NCBI GenBank assembly: GCA_001643675.2
Contig: LSRY02000040.1
Span: 90,001 to 154,000 of the forward strand
Length of the DNA: 64,000 bases
DNA from: Monocercomonoides exilis
Taxonomy: Eukaryota; Preaxostyla; Oxymonadida; Polymastigidae
Direction of reading: 5' to 3'
Shown here: positions 21,075-33,600 of the stretch, in pieces
Numbering within the stretch: the stretch's first letter is position 1
Layout of the letters: each line of letters begins with the position of its first letter
Notes under the pieces: model-generated
Seen by the model: only the letters and a program-made list of their open reading frames with translations
Told to the model about the DNA's origin: nothing
Database searches by the model: none
Translations under genes and position numbers: made by a program

Positions 21075-21992
21075 TCAGTTTGTTATAAAAAATATTCAAC
21101 AAGAGGAGCAAAGCTTGGCAAATAACAAAATAAAAGATAAATACAAACATCGTTGATTATCTTGCAGTCCTAAAATGATCGCAACACAAACTGTACTGTT
21201 TTTGTTATACAAAAATGAATTGCAAAAGATGTTGCGGAGAAGCCACAAGGATTGGTTGAATGATGGCAGAAAATGGAAATCTTTTGTTTCTTTTTGATCA
21301 AACCAACAGATTATTTGATAATGATATTTATGGAAAAGAATCATTAACTCTTTGAATCACATATTTTTGTCCAATGGAATTAATAGCAAATACTTTAGCA
21401 AAGAGGAAAAGAAATCTGGCAGATTGAATGAGCGAACGGAAGATGTTTTTAGTTGTTTTTTGTGGAGAAGAATGAGTCTGAAAACCAAAAACAGATGGTT
21501 GTTGAAGATTTGACATATTTTGTGGATTGTGTCATTTTGAGCTCATTTGTCAATGGAACATTGGGTTGCGAAAGATGAAAAGAAATGAAATTCCGAAAAT
21601 CATCGCAAATTGTCTGAACAAAAGAAAAGAAAAGAACATGAACATGAACATGGGGAACATGTTTGTTGAGAGGAAGAAGATCAAGTTCCCAATGCTTCAA
21701 TTGCCAAATAATCTTGTGCCATGAAGAAAAGGAATGAATTTCAGCTCCAACAGAAATGATGGAGATTCTTCAGTTCATTGAGAGTGAAACATCAAAAGGA
21801 AATTTATTCATTTGATTGGATGTTAAAAACAGATTTGTTCATTCAGGGACATTTTCATTTCAGTTGAAATGAGATTTGGAGAAGAAGGAGGAAGACGACT
21901 TTTCCATGAGATACACTCCAGCAAGGTTATTTCTCTGCAAATGAATGGGAGAATGGGGTTTTGGAGGAAAGAAAGGAATCCAATCAAATTTC
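19929..21992 (-). repeat. Right arm of the 2064-bp inverted repeat
   Basis: Mirror partner of 15362-17425; see that entry. The loop between the arms is 17426-19928 (2503 bases), so the total palindromic structure spans 6.6 kb. Confidence 0.93.
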
Positions 21993-24280
21993 AGTTGCAT
22001 CAGAATGAAGAAGGAGACATCAATTTTGGATGTTGTTTTTTGGGGGTATTCTTTCGTGTTGCTGCAATCTGCCATTGGAGAGATTGGATGTTTTCCATTC
22101 ATCTTCAACGACGTCTGTCAAAAATTGAAGCATTGGAAAAAGAAAAATTCAGTTTGTCAAACATTACATCAATCCCTCATCTTTCTGGATTGATTTCGAT
22201 TCAAATGGAAGATTTCATTATCAATTAGAATCAACGCATGTTCAGCGAAATTCACAACTGGGCATACCGCCAATCACATCTGATACAGCCAAGGCCGAAG
22301 GTTTTGCTGGAAAAAAAACTCTACAAAATTGAGTTTCTCTTCCTCAGCTTGGCTGATCTGGCTCTTCTGTTTTATGTGCATGCAATGAATGTTTGTTTTT
22401 CAATTTCTCAACTGTCAAACATCAATTTTTAATGTGTCTGAGAAGAATGCAAGCTCGATTTCTTTTTGTTCTTTCATCTCAAGTGAGCACATGAATTCAA
22501 CATAGAGAGACATTTGAAAAGAACAGAGCAATAATCAAAAGAGGAAGTTACCCTGATGAAGATATTTGATGAAAAGGATGAAGAAAAGATGATAGTGAAA
22601 CAGAGAGAAGAAAATGAAGAGGAAGATTCTTTCCAGATGATTTTCATCCACAACAGTTTCAGTCATGTTATCGAGAAAGTTAACGAGCTCTCAATCTTTT
22701 TCATGATTTTTGCGAAAGGGAGACGTTGAGGGGAAGAACAATATTGAAAAAGACCTTCTCAAAGGAAGCTGAATGGAATGATTGAACTGTGTTGTATTTT
22801 TCATTCAGCGGAAGACTGAAGAAGATGGTTGAGATAATTATAGGGAGAAAAAGATGGGGAAGATGAAGAAGCTGTTCATGACAAAGTTTTCGACTATGAT
22901 GAGGAAGACGAATTGCATTCACTTTGGATGAAGTCCATGTTGGTGGAGCAGGGGAATTCTGGTTGTTGCACACAATGAATTGAAATTCATTGTTTGAGAA
23001 AGAGATGAAAGTGAAGATGGTGCAGAAGAGAAGGGAGAAGATCACACTTTCTATTTGATTGGATTCGACAGACAAAACAAATATTCTGGAGAGGTTTCTG
23101 ATGAGGAAGAAAAAGAAACGGAAGAGTGAAAGAAATAGCGATTTCTGACGTGCACTTTCTTTGCTTCAGTCCACATGTGTCTTTTCTTCGAACAACATCG
23201 TGAAAGAGCAATCAGTTTGAAAAATCATTATTTATTCAACTTTCATTCAAAAAAAATATCAAATGAAAGTTTTGTCAGATATTATTCTATTCTGTCTTTT
23301 TTTGCGGCTTTTTGCAACAAAAGGAATTCAAGAGTTCACTGAACAAAAGAGTGATGAAGATATGAAAACAACAACAATAAATGCAAATGTGGTGCTCATT
23401 CAGAAGGTAATCATAGCATTTTCATTAACAGAAATGCAAATTGAAATGAAATAGCTGGTGAAATAAGATGGGTAATTATCTGCTTCTTTATCCATTGGGA
23501 GTTCTAAAAATTCTTTGTTTGTTGTTTGGCTATATTTTCTTTGAACCTCTTGATATCTTCTCAAATGATAAAAAGAAATAGAAGGATAGGATGAAAAACA
23601 TCGGCCACAGAAAAATGAATCACTACCATCTGAATGAGAAGTCTATCTAATCGTTGAAATCCTATCTATTCGCATCAGACACAGGACGATGATGAAAATG
23701 AAGAGGACGGATGAGAACAATTTATTTTCAATAAAAATGAGATGATGTGAAGTTAGAACAAAATAGAATGAAAAAGTTGACGCTTGTCAGTGTTAAACAT
23801 TTTTTAAAGAAATAATAAACAATATCCTTTTTGCTTTGGTATTTGCGAGTTATCCTCAATGAAACATTCTGTTGGGATTCCCCAAAGAGTTTCATTCTGC
23901 CAAATTACCTTTTGAAGCAAAGTGTATTATCATCTTGAATGAATAAAAAATATTCTTCAAGGGAAAAATACTTTAATCCAAATGAATAAAAGTCCGACAA
24001 TTGTTCAATCATTAATTTTGAAGATATTCTTTGCTTTTCTTTGCATTATTAATCAACTCAAAATAAATAAATAAATAAATAAATAAATAAACTTCACTTT
24101 ATTTTCCTTTATGGAAAAAAAAAAATAAATTAATAAATAAAAAATCAAAAACAACATTTTCTAAATTTATTTATTAAAAATAACATTTATTTAGTTTTTA
24201 TTCAGTTTTTATTCAGTTTTTATTTATTTTATTTTATTTTTATTTATTTGTTGCTATTCCCCCTTTTAACTTGCACTTCT
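21993..24280. other. No gene assigned
   Basis: Several weak candidates only. A 62-codon frame at 23263-23454 starts MKVLSDIILFCLFLRLF, which looks like a signal peptide, and is followed at 23406 by a donor-like AG|GTAATC, so it could be the first exon of a secreted protein. Minus-strand frames at 22701-23211 are not recognisable. 24061-24095 is an (AAAT)n microsatellite. Confidence 0.35.
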
Positions 24281-27200
24281 TCATTTCTTCGAGGCAGAAC
24301 GGGAAGGCCGCACATAACCAGACGAAGCATAACCAGCAGCGATAGAAGAAGAAGGCGAATTGGATCGGCGAGAGGGGCCAGAAAGAGGACGAGAAGAAGA
24401 AGAAGAAGAAGAAGAAGAAGAGGAGGAGGAGGAAGAGGAAGAAGAAATAGCGTTTCTATCAGAAGCAACACGACGAATTGGAGGAGCAGAGTAAACAGAA
24501 GAAGAAGAAGAAGAAGCCCCTCCACTGCCCAGTCTGATTGGCTGAGAAGCCATCGGAGAAATAGAAGAGTTCGGAGAAATAGAAGAAGAAGAAGTTGTTG
24601 TTGTTGTTAATGGAGAAGAAGAAGAAGAAGAAAGATAAGGTGAAGAATGATGAGAAGCAAAAGAAGGAGAAGGTGAAGGAGATATAGAAGAAGAAGAAGA
24701 AGAAGAAGAAGAGGAGGAGGAGGAGGAAGAAGAAGAAGAAGAAGAACTAACATGGCGATGTTGAGAGGGAGAAGAGGAAGGAGAAGAGGAAGGAGAAGAG
24801 GAAGGAGAAGAAATTGAAGTGGAATGATAAGATCTAACCATATCGTTTGATTGAGAAGAAGAAGAAGAAGAGGAAGAAGGATGTAATGAATGTGAATGAA
24901 GATGTTGAGAAGAGGAGGAGGAGGAAGAAGAAGAAGGTGTAGAAGAAGGAGAAGGAGAAGGAGAGGAAGAGGAAGAGGAAGAGGAAGAAGGAGAGGAAGA
25001 AGGAGAGGAAGAAGGAGAGGAAGAAGGAGAAGAAGATGATGATATTGAACGAGATGAATGAGGGCGTAACAATTGATTATCAGGAGGAGGAGGAGGAGAA
25101 GAAGAAGAGGAAGAAATGGAAGAAGAAGAAGAAGAAGAAATGGAAGAAGAAGAAGAAGAGGAGGAGGAAGAAGAAGAAGATGGATATCTAATTAATTGCC
25201 CTTGATTTTGCATTTGTTGAGATTGATAAGAAGATCTAACTGTCTGTGTGTTTGATTTAAGAGAAGAAGAAGAAGAATTCGGAGAAATAGAAAGGTTCGG
25301 AGAAATAGAAGAGGAAGAAGGAGAAGGAGAAGGAGAGGCAGAGAGAGAAGGAGAAGATGTTGGAGAAAGTCCTTCTCTTCTTTTGGAGGTGGGTCCTGAA
25401 TGGAAATGGAAATGGAATGGAAAGAGAAAGAGAAAGAAAGAAAAAGAAAAGAAAAAAGAAAAAAGAAAAAGAAAAAGAAATGAATGGGAAAACAAAGAAT
25501 TACAAGAAAAGATTCATAATTTCAAAAAAAACACACAAAAAAGAGATTAAACAGTCTCAAAAATGGACTCTTTCAAAAAGTCTTAATTTCTTTCTTTCTT
25601 TCTTTTCTTTTTTGTTTCTCTTCTTCTTTCTCTTTCTCTTTCTCTCCCTCCCTCCCATAATCAACCACATACTTGCCAATCCACCTTCATTTCTGCTTCC
25701 TTCTTCTTTCTTCGCTCTTCCTTCTTTCGCATTCACACCATTCGATGATGATGATGATGATGATGATGATGGTGATGGTGATGGCGAAGAAGAAGACACA
25801 TTATTCACATTTTCTTCTCCTTCTCTTCCTTCTCCTCTTCCTTTTCCTCTTCCTTTCTCTCCTTCTCTTCCTCCTTCCTTCCTCTTCTCCTTCTCCTTCT
25901 CCTCACACAACCTCCCCACAACCTCCCACTTCGCATCCCTCGCCACCCGCATTGCGTGTTCGCCTTCATTCTTCTTCTTAAACGCCACAGCACATTGTGA
26001 AAACAGCTTCGAATCCATCTCCATCAACAGCTTCAGCGCTGAAAAGGTCAAAGAAATCACGGCGTTATTCCAGTGCTGCTTCGTGTTCGTATATAAAGCC
26101 ATGAAAAGCACAGGAAAAGTTGTTTGTCTCGTCTGAGATATCAATTGGAGGATGTATTCGTTCGATAAAAGGGACAAAGAGCGCTCTGCCACCTGGAAAT
26201 GCGGTGATTGGATGCATTCGCTTATCTTTTTAAACAGGATGGGAGTTAAAGGGTGAAGGTCCTCCAGTGAAAGCGAGTCAAAAATGTCTTCCAATTCAGC
26301 CAGGAACAGAATCTGCTTTTGGGAGTTCGTTTTTGGCCAGTAGCGAATCAAGGAGGTGACGATGAGCTGGGCGAGCTGGGGCTCTTTCTCGATGAAGAGA
26401 ATCATGCAGTTGGAGAGCTGGACATGGAAGGGGGAGATGCGGGTGCTGGGGGAAAGAAGAGGAAGAGGAAGAGGAAGAGGAAGAGGATGATGAAGAGGAA
26501 GAGGAAGAGGAAGAGGAAGAGGAAGAAGAAGAGGAAGAGGGGAAGGAAGGAGGAGAATAAATAACAGAAATAAATAAGAAATAAAACGGGGAAGGAAGGG
26601 GAAGAGGGGAAGAAAGAAGGAAGATTAAGAAATAAACAAATAGAATAAAAACACTTTACATTCGCATAATCTTCTTCTTCTTTCAAAGCAAAAATATTTT
26701 CTTTCTTTCTTTCTTTCTCTCTCTCTCTCTTCTTTCTCTTCTTTCTCTTCTTTCTCTTTTTCTCTCATACACTTTATGCAGCGGCAGCAGCGTATGCTGC
26801 AGAAACAACCTATGCTCCTGCTTCACAGGCACCCCAAAGCCGTGAATAATCGACCCCAGAATCTCCAATAGCTCAGCTATCCCATTGAACGGGATCTGCT
26901 CGTGAATCAACCGATGGAACTTGTATGAAATAGCAGTGCGAATAAACGGGCGACGAGGCCAGAAACGGGAATAAATACGGTGCAGCGTTGATTTCAGGCC
27001 GTCTCGTTCCCTGGGGTCGTCAGAATCAAACAGATCGATGATGGAGGAAATGAAGTCAGTGGAAAAGTATTTTATGGCGATTTTGGGGTCGACTTCGTTG
27101 GAGAGGACGAAGCGGAAGAGGATTTCGTAGACGAACTGCAGATGCTGCCAGGCGGGGTCTTGCTGGGGCTCTTCTTCATCCATCTCGGAGGCTGATGAGG

Positions 27201-28398
27201 AAGAGGAAGAGGAGGGGGATGGAGAAGAAGAGGAAGAGGAAGAGGAAGAGGAAGAGGGAGAAGGTGAAGGTGAAGGTGAAGAAGAAGGATGTTGATGATG
27301 ATAACGATGAAAAAAAGGGCAATAGAATAATAAAAGAAAAATATGGGTTATTGATATGTTATGGATTTTTGAACAAAATAAAATAAATAAATAAATACAT
27401 TCAATAAATCATAATTATCTTTTAATATTCTTTATTTCTTTCTATTTCTTTCTCTCTCTCTCTCTCTCTCCTTCCTCCTTCCTCCTCTTCATACCCAGCG
27501 CCGGCGGCTTCTCAATCGTGAGCAACGGCCGAAATATATTCGCCGCCACCATTTTCAGTATCGCGCTCCAACTTTGCTCGGGAAACACGTTTTTCCCAGT
27601 TGTGATATACGCGACGATGTCCTTCAGATATCTTGTTTTTGTGTCTCTGTCTAACAACTGAGAGGGCGTAGGATCAGCAGACCAGTCACACACGATGCTG
27701 CACTGCTCAAGTTTGGCGAGGAAGTTCGCGTGGTGCTCGGATATGGGGAGTTCTGAGGGAGAAGAAGGAGGAGGAGAAGGAGAAGGAGGAGGATGAGGAG
27801 AAGAAGAAGAGAGGGAGAAAGAAGAAGAAGAAGAAGAAGATAACGAAGAAAGGGAGAAGACGAAGGAGAAAGAAAAAAGAGAAAGAGAAAGAGGAGGAGG
27901 AGGTGGTGGTGGAATTGGTAAGGTGAATGAAGGTTTGAAGAAAGAAAAGAGAGAAAGAGAAAGAAAATATATAATGTGTTTAAAATGAATATAAAAAATT
28001 AAAAATAAAATAAATTCGAGAAGTTTTTCATAAAGAAAAGAGCAATTAATTAAATTTTTACGAATTAAATTTTAGAAAAAAAAAAAAAACAATTTTGGAT
28101 CAATAAAAAAATATCAAAAAATTAACATGAAAATAAAAATGAAACAATTTTAAAATTTGTCAACAAAAAATCAGAAGAATTTCAAACCGCTAAATGCTGG
28201 TATAAGTTTTATTTGCGGTTTGGAATCATTCAAAGATCTCATTGAGTGAAGTGTAGGCATTCTCATTCTTGAAGGATTCCGAACAAGTATATCAGAAATT
28301 GGTTGCTTTTCAACCTGCTGCGAAGATTTGTGAGATGGGTTGTGGGACAAAGGCTTTGGCATAATTGACGTTCCATGAAAAATTGAAGGAACAGACAT
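24281..28398 (-). CDS. Protein phosphatase 2A regulatory subunit, B56 (B') family, five exons
   Basis: The exons on the minus strand are 28398-28188, 27752-27495, 27191-26771, 26445-25673 and 25395-24281. They sum to 2778 bases, 925 residues, with phases 1, 1, 2, 1 all matching. Joined, they read through the B56 HEAT-like core: IPAFS|ELPISEHH, IVAYITTGKNVF, DPAWQHLQFVYE, FDSDDPRERDGLKSTLHRIY, NGIAELLEILGSIIHGFGVP, LLPLHKV|TRISPFHVQLSN, LIRYWPKTNSQKQ, SPHFQVAERSL, HWNNAVI, ALKLLMEMDSKLF. B56 subunits sit on the PP2A scaffold and catalytic dimer and recruit LxxIxE-type substrates. Animal and plant B56 proteins are about 450-600 residues. Here the core is followed by a Lys/Glu/Ser-rich linker and a roughly 370-residue Ser-rich tail (exon 5) ending RPSRSASKK. 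Donors are GTTTGA, GTATGA (twice) and GTATGT. The ATG at 28398 is the first in exon 1. An AG just upstream (28423) leaves room for an earlier exon. Confidence 0.9.
25396..25672 (-). other. Fourth intron of the B56 gene
   Basis: The donor is GCAA|GTATGTGG at 25672 and the acceptor TTCCATTCAG|GACCC at 25396. The intron is almost pure pyrimidine on the sense strand near its 3' end. The other introns (27753-28187, 27192-27494, 26446-26770) also carry long CT/TTC repeats. Confidence 0.8.
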
Positions 28399-28959
28399 CG
28401 ACTGTTCTTGATTTTGAGATGCTGTTTATTTAAAAAAATGAAAACAACATAATCAATAAAATTAATATAAAATATAAAAAGATATTTTATTATTGTAATG
28501 ATTTTATCAAACATTTTGATGATTGAAGGGTTCCTGAACGCGAATTATCAGAAGTTCTTTTTGAGGATGCGCTTTTTGGCTATTTTCGAATAAATAAAAT
28601 TTATTCCAAACTTCTAAAAAGACATGAAAATATCTAATAATTCAAACAGCTTGTTGCATCATTCGCGATTGTCCTAAAGAACCAGAACTTGAAACAGACT
28701 GAGAAGAAGAAGATGGTGTCTTACAAAATATACAACGAATTATATTTCAATATATACTTATAGAAATGCATTATAAACTCCAATAAACCTTTGAAACTTG
28801 TTTTGACACTCCCCTTGGTTTTATCATGCAAAATTAAAAGACAAATAGTTTTTTATCCAGCACGCATTGTGGGTGTGAATAACCACAATAGCAAAAAAAG
28901 GATCAATACAAATATTCCCCAATTCGACAATCACAATTAACGAAGAAAAAAACTAATAA
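28399..28959. other. Head-to-head intergenic region of B56 and protease genes
   Basis: The two genes diverge from this 560-base region, which must hold both promoters; I cannot identify motifs. A minus-strand stretch near 28645-28715 (Q-S-V-S-S-S-G-S-L-G-Q-S) followed by a GTTTGA donor could be an additional 5' exon of B56, but I could not match its phase to exon 1. Confidence 0.4.
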
Positions 28960-29805
28960 ATGTTCTTCTTATTGTTTGCATCAGTTCTTGCTGAATCAAT
29001 TGTCGAAACAGTTAACAACGATCCATCATCAACATGGGTTGCTGTTGAATACCCAGCATCAGTGATCACCCGCGCAAAATTCCTCGCTCGCTTGGGAACA
29101 TATGTTACCAAATATGAGGAAACATCATTTGACCTTGACAACGCTCTCCCAGAAAACTTCGATTCCCGCGAACAATGGCCAGGAAAGATCCTCCCAGTCC
29201 GTGACCAAGCATCATGCGGATCATGCTGGGCTTTCTCAGTTGCTGAGACAATGGGTGATCGTCTCTCAATCAAAGGATGCGACTATGGTGATATGGCACC
29301 ACAAGATCTCGTTTCATGCGACACAACCGACATGGGATGCAATGGAGGATATATGGATCATGCATGGGCATGGACCAAGAGCCATGGTGTAACAACCGAG
29401 AAATGCATGCCATATCAATCAGGAAGCGGACGTGTTCCAGCTTGCCCAGCAAAATGCGTCAATGGATCAGCCATCGTTAGAAACAAGTCTGTTTCATACA
29501 AGAAATTGAATGCTCAACAAATGATGGAAGAGCTTTATGAAAATGGTCCAATTTCAGTTGCATTCACAGTCTACTATGACTTCATGAACTACAAGAGCGG
29601 TGTCTATGTTCACAAGACCGGTGGAATCGCTGGTGGACACGCTGTCTTGTGCGTTGGATGGGGTGTTGAGGACAACACACCATACTGGTTGTGCCAGAAC
29701 TCATGGGGACCAGCATGGGGAGAGAAAGGACACTTCAAGATTCTCCGTGGATCAAACCACTGCGGAATTGAGAATCAATCCTATGCTCCAGAGGTTCAGT
29801 GCTAA
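28960..29805 (+). CDS. Papain-family (C1A) cysteine protease, cathepsin B-like
   Basis: An intact, intronless 281-codon gene. Residues 1-12 (MFFLLFASVLAE) form a signal peptide. A short propeptide follows (about 13-62), and the mature enzyme starts near LPENFDSREQWP. Catalytic residues are in place: Gln83 of the oxyanion hole and Cys89 in DQASCGSCWAFS, His227 in GGHAVLCVGWG, Asn247 in QNSWGPAWGEKGHFKI. Paired cysteines and the CNGG (127-130) and HCGIE (267-271) motifs fit the clan. It is short for cathepsin B and has no His-His occluding loop, so it is probably an endopeptidase of lysosome-like vacuoles or secreted. Codons are biased to C-ending forms (ATC, CTC, GTC, CGT/CGC), unlike the neighbouring DNA, as in a highly expressed gene. 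ATG at 28960 follows AAAAAACTAATAA, with stop codons just upstream. Confidence 0.96.
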   Translation: MFFLLFASVLAESIVETVNNDPSSTWVAVEYPASVITRAKFLARLGTYVTKYEETSFDLDNALPENFDSREQWPGKILPVRDQASCGSCWAFSVAETMGDRLSIKGCDYGDMAPQDLVSCDTTDMGCNGGYMDHAWAWTKSHGVTTEKCMPYQSGSGRVPACPAKCVNGSAIVRNKSVSYKKLNAQQMMEELYENGPISVAFTVYYDFMNYKSGVYVHKTGGIAGGHAVLCVGWGVEDNTPYWLCQNSWGPAWGEKGHFKILRGSNHCGIENQSYAPEVQC

Positions 29806-30696
29806 GCACTCATACACCACTGTCATGTGACAGATGGGAGAATTGAATTTTTTTTATCATTTTATTTTCTTTTGTTGTTCTGTTTGTGAAATAATAGACA
29901 ACGAAAGAGTGTGAAAAAACGTATTTTTCTATTTCTAATATATGAATATCTTAAAAGATAATTAAAATAAAAATGATTAATGAAAGTGATGATAATTCTT
30001 GTTGATAAATAATTGGGTCGAAATTTTTGTTTTATGAATTTTGTTCCATGCCGTTCTTTCAAAGATTTTTTACAATTTTTAAATTACTATATTTAATATT
30101 GCACGATAGTGTTAGAATTTCAATCATTCGATTACAGAAAAAGTTTGGAACAAATCATTGAAATTTTCATAAATGAAAGAATTCTGTCCCAATTAGAAAG
30201 TGTTTTTCATTTTGAATATGGTTTATGATAAAAATTTGATCTTTAAGAAATTGGCTTCGATAAAATGTAGTTTTTTATCATACGTTTTGAATGCTGTTCT
30301 TTCTATGAAATTGAATGTATAAGTTTTAAAACACGAGTGTGAATGATTATTGCAATTAAAAATTCATTTTTCCCAATATACAAATCATGAAAGCTTCAGA
30401 AAACTTTTGGTTTATTTCTTCGCGATTGCGAACTGTTTCTTTAATACTGTAGCACCAACAACAACTTCTGTACCATTTTATTCAGCGCTCATTAGGTAAT
30501 TTCTGCTTTTTTCGTTTTTAGCAACAGCAATTTACAAACAATATTGTTTTACATTTTTCGCCTTGTTGATAAACAATATTGTGAAACACAAGCAAGAGTT
30601 ATATAAAACAATGAATGTAGAAATGAATGTGTGGTTATTTTTCTCGATTTCTGTTTTATTAAAGAACATTTTATATTTTTACAGAAAATTTTCTTT
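29806..30696. other. AT-rich intergenic DNA
   Basis: 3' flank of the protease; no gene seen. The duplication arm begins at about 30697. Confidence 0.4.
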
Positions 30697-33600
30697 TTCG
30701 ATATTTATCTTCTTATTAAACCGAGTATATGATTTTCTCACATGTTCCAAATTCTATAAACCTTTTGTCTATTAATGCTCCATTTTTTTAACTCTCTTCA
30801 TCCCCAGGATTACTCGCAAACAGATTTTTTATTTCTATGATCACATCTATTTATTCTCTCGCTTCCCCATCAACGACTTTCTCTTCCAGCACACTCAAAA
30901 CTCTATCAACGGATCTATCATCTCTTCTGTCAACAGTTCCGACACTTTTTTCTCTGCCTTTGACTCCTCTTTCCTGCACCAAACAAGCTCTACACCAAAT
31001 CCTCCTGTTTAACACACCGGAAATGAATCTCAAAGAGTGAGACCTGGAAGATTGGATTCGTTTGATGTGAATAACCATCGCTTCGAATGGTGCATATGGG
31101 AAAATTCAAGCAGTGGATCAAGTGATGGAGGTGCACTTTATGTTTCTTGTCCAAATGCAAATCTCGCAATCACTTCTTGTTAATTCTACAATTGTTCAAT
31201 AAATGATCATATCGGAGTGTAAAATTGTGAAATGTTACAAAAGTTAAACATCACAAAATCAAATTTCACGAGTTGTTCTGCTTTACATGGAGAAGCAGTT
31301 CACACAAGGAATCCACAAACAAATTCTGTTTGGACATTCTCGGAAAATAGAGTGGAAAATTGTTCAATATCAGGTTGGTGTGGAACTGGCTGGTATTTTG
31401 CTCTTAATTATAATCAGTTAAATTTTCAATTCTTGTTTTCCAAATGCAAGTGCATCTCAAATTCTGGTGGTGATTCAACTGGCTCTCTCACATTTCAAAA
31501 TCCTCCGAATAATAAACCAAATCATTTTTTGGTTAATGATTGCCAATTTATAAATAATAAACTGACTGCTTCCGCATCTTTTGGAGGCGCTGCCATTTAT
31601 TTTCATTCGACTTATTCCTGGATGAATAGTATAAAATTCATCACTTTCTGTTTCTTCGATGGCAACACAGCAACAAATGGCAGAGGAAACGATGTGTTTT
31701 TCAGCGGAAGCAGCATCACTCAATCTCCATTCCAGCAATGCGGCTCAACAACCCCAACACAAAGAGTGTGGAACGCAGGAACAGCTGATGATGTTGAGTT
31801 CAACAGATGGCTCCCTCTCATCACAACATTCAAAATCGTGTCAAATAATGGGACAAACACCGATCTCTGCGGAATCACACAACTCAGTCCATGCAAAACA
31901 ATTGAATTCGCTCTTGTTCGCATGACAGATACCCAAGACGCCTCACTCACCCTCCTTTCCTCAACATTTGTTCCAACTCAAACACTCACTTTCAGCGCTG
32001 CTGACACTAAAATCACTGGAAATGGCACAACTACCACCACCATCGCCTCTAGTGGCATTCCTCAAACATCAAACTCATATTCGCAGTCATCGCAATCAAC
32101 ATCATCATTATCTTCATTTTCATCAATATCAATATCTTCTTCACCAGATCCATCTTCCGCTTCTACCCTTTTCCAACAAACTCAGGGATCCCTTACAGTC
32201 TCTGCCCTCGCCATCGCCCACAACTCCACAAACACCATCACCCCCATCCTCTTCCACCTCTCTGAAAACTCCCCTTCCCTCAAACTCAACACAACCACCA
32301 TCACCTGAACAACCTCCATAACAATAAAAACACCCCTCTTCTTCCTCACTGCTGGCTCCCTCGCCCTCAACCACACAGCAATCACCAGTCTCGCCCTCAA
32401 CAGCCAAAGCATCTTCCACCTCACCTCCCTCACCGCTCCCCTCACCCTCAACTCCTCCAACATCACCCACATCACCTCCACAGCCACCCCCACCAGCTGT
32501 GTCCTCTCCTCTGCCACCTCCCCTGCCCTCTCCCTCTCCCTCGCCAACTGCACCATCACCAACGCCAACTCAGAACGGTTGAGCCAACAGACTGCCACCA
32601 ATGGCGGGTGCATCTCATTCGCCTCATCCGTCTCTGCCAACACATTTTCGGTGAGTGACACAACCTTCTCCAGCTGCTGTGTGAGCGAAAGGAAAAACGG
32701 AAATCGAGAAAATGAAGGAGGAAAGAATTACAGAGAATGCGGGATGCTTCTAAAAACAGAAGCAAAGGTGGAAGGAAGAATACTTTCTTCTTTGAAAAGA
32801 AGTCGGTATAAGAGATTGTGGGGATGAAGAATGAAAAGGAAGATAGAAATGAATGATGAAAATAAAGATGATGTGCAAAGCGAAAAGAACGAGAAAATTA
32901 AAGAGAAAGAACAACTCAAAATTTCGAGACAACGACAAAAGAGAGTGTATGAGTGAAAATATGAAAGAAAATAGGAAAATGAAAAATGAAAAGGAAATGT
33001 GCCTGCGATTCTGCAGCTTTCACATCACTATTCTATGTTAATAGTGATAATGAATTTTGCATATTAAAACACTCGCATAAAACAAAATAATTTATCAGAA
33101 TTTTCAGAATATTGTTGTTTTCTTTTTATAATTTATGCAAAAACTATAAAAATTATCTTCGAAGCGAATCATTCTTCACACAAAACTCAAATCAAATATT
33201 TATTTCACCTTGTAAACAAATTAGGGCGATGATTTTAACTTGACCTTTTTCTTTTTTGTCATGCTTTTAGCTTTACACAAGCTTGTGATAAATTAAAAAT
33301 AACCAGAAATGTTTGAAATGTTTTAATTTCCTTATTCTGTATTTTTTTTTTCAATATTTCATTTTTTTCAAATAGATCGAGGATTATAATAATTTTATGT
33401 TTTGATCATTGACTTGCTGCTTTTCCAGCGAATATTTTTGATCGGAAGTTTTAAGCTATCATGTCATAACACATCGTTTCTTTTTTATAAGTCAAACTTG
33501 TTTTAAACATTCTCAACTTGTTTTTTTTACACTTTTTCTCATTTCATCCATTTTTTTAAAAAACACGATTTCAGAGAGATGCATCCATTTGTTTATAAAT

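Noticed and set aside
15362-21992. CRISPR or telomeric arrangement
   Set aside because: The repeats are long inverted arms or microsatellites, without regular spacers or telomere units.
25357-26136. 259-codon plus-strand frame across the B56 intron and exon 4
   Set aside because: It is antisense to a well-supported spliced gene and made of repeat translation.
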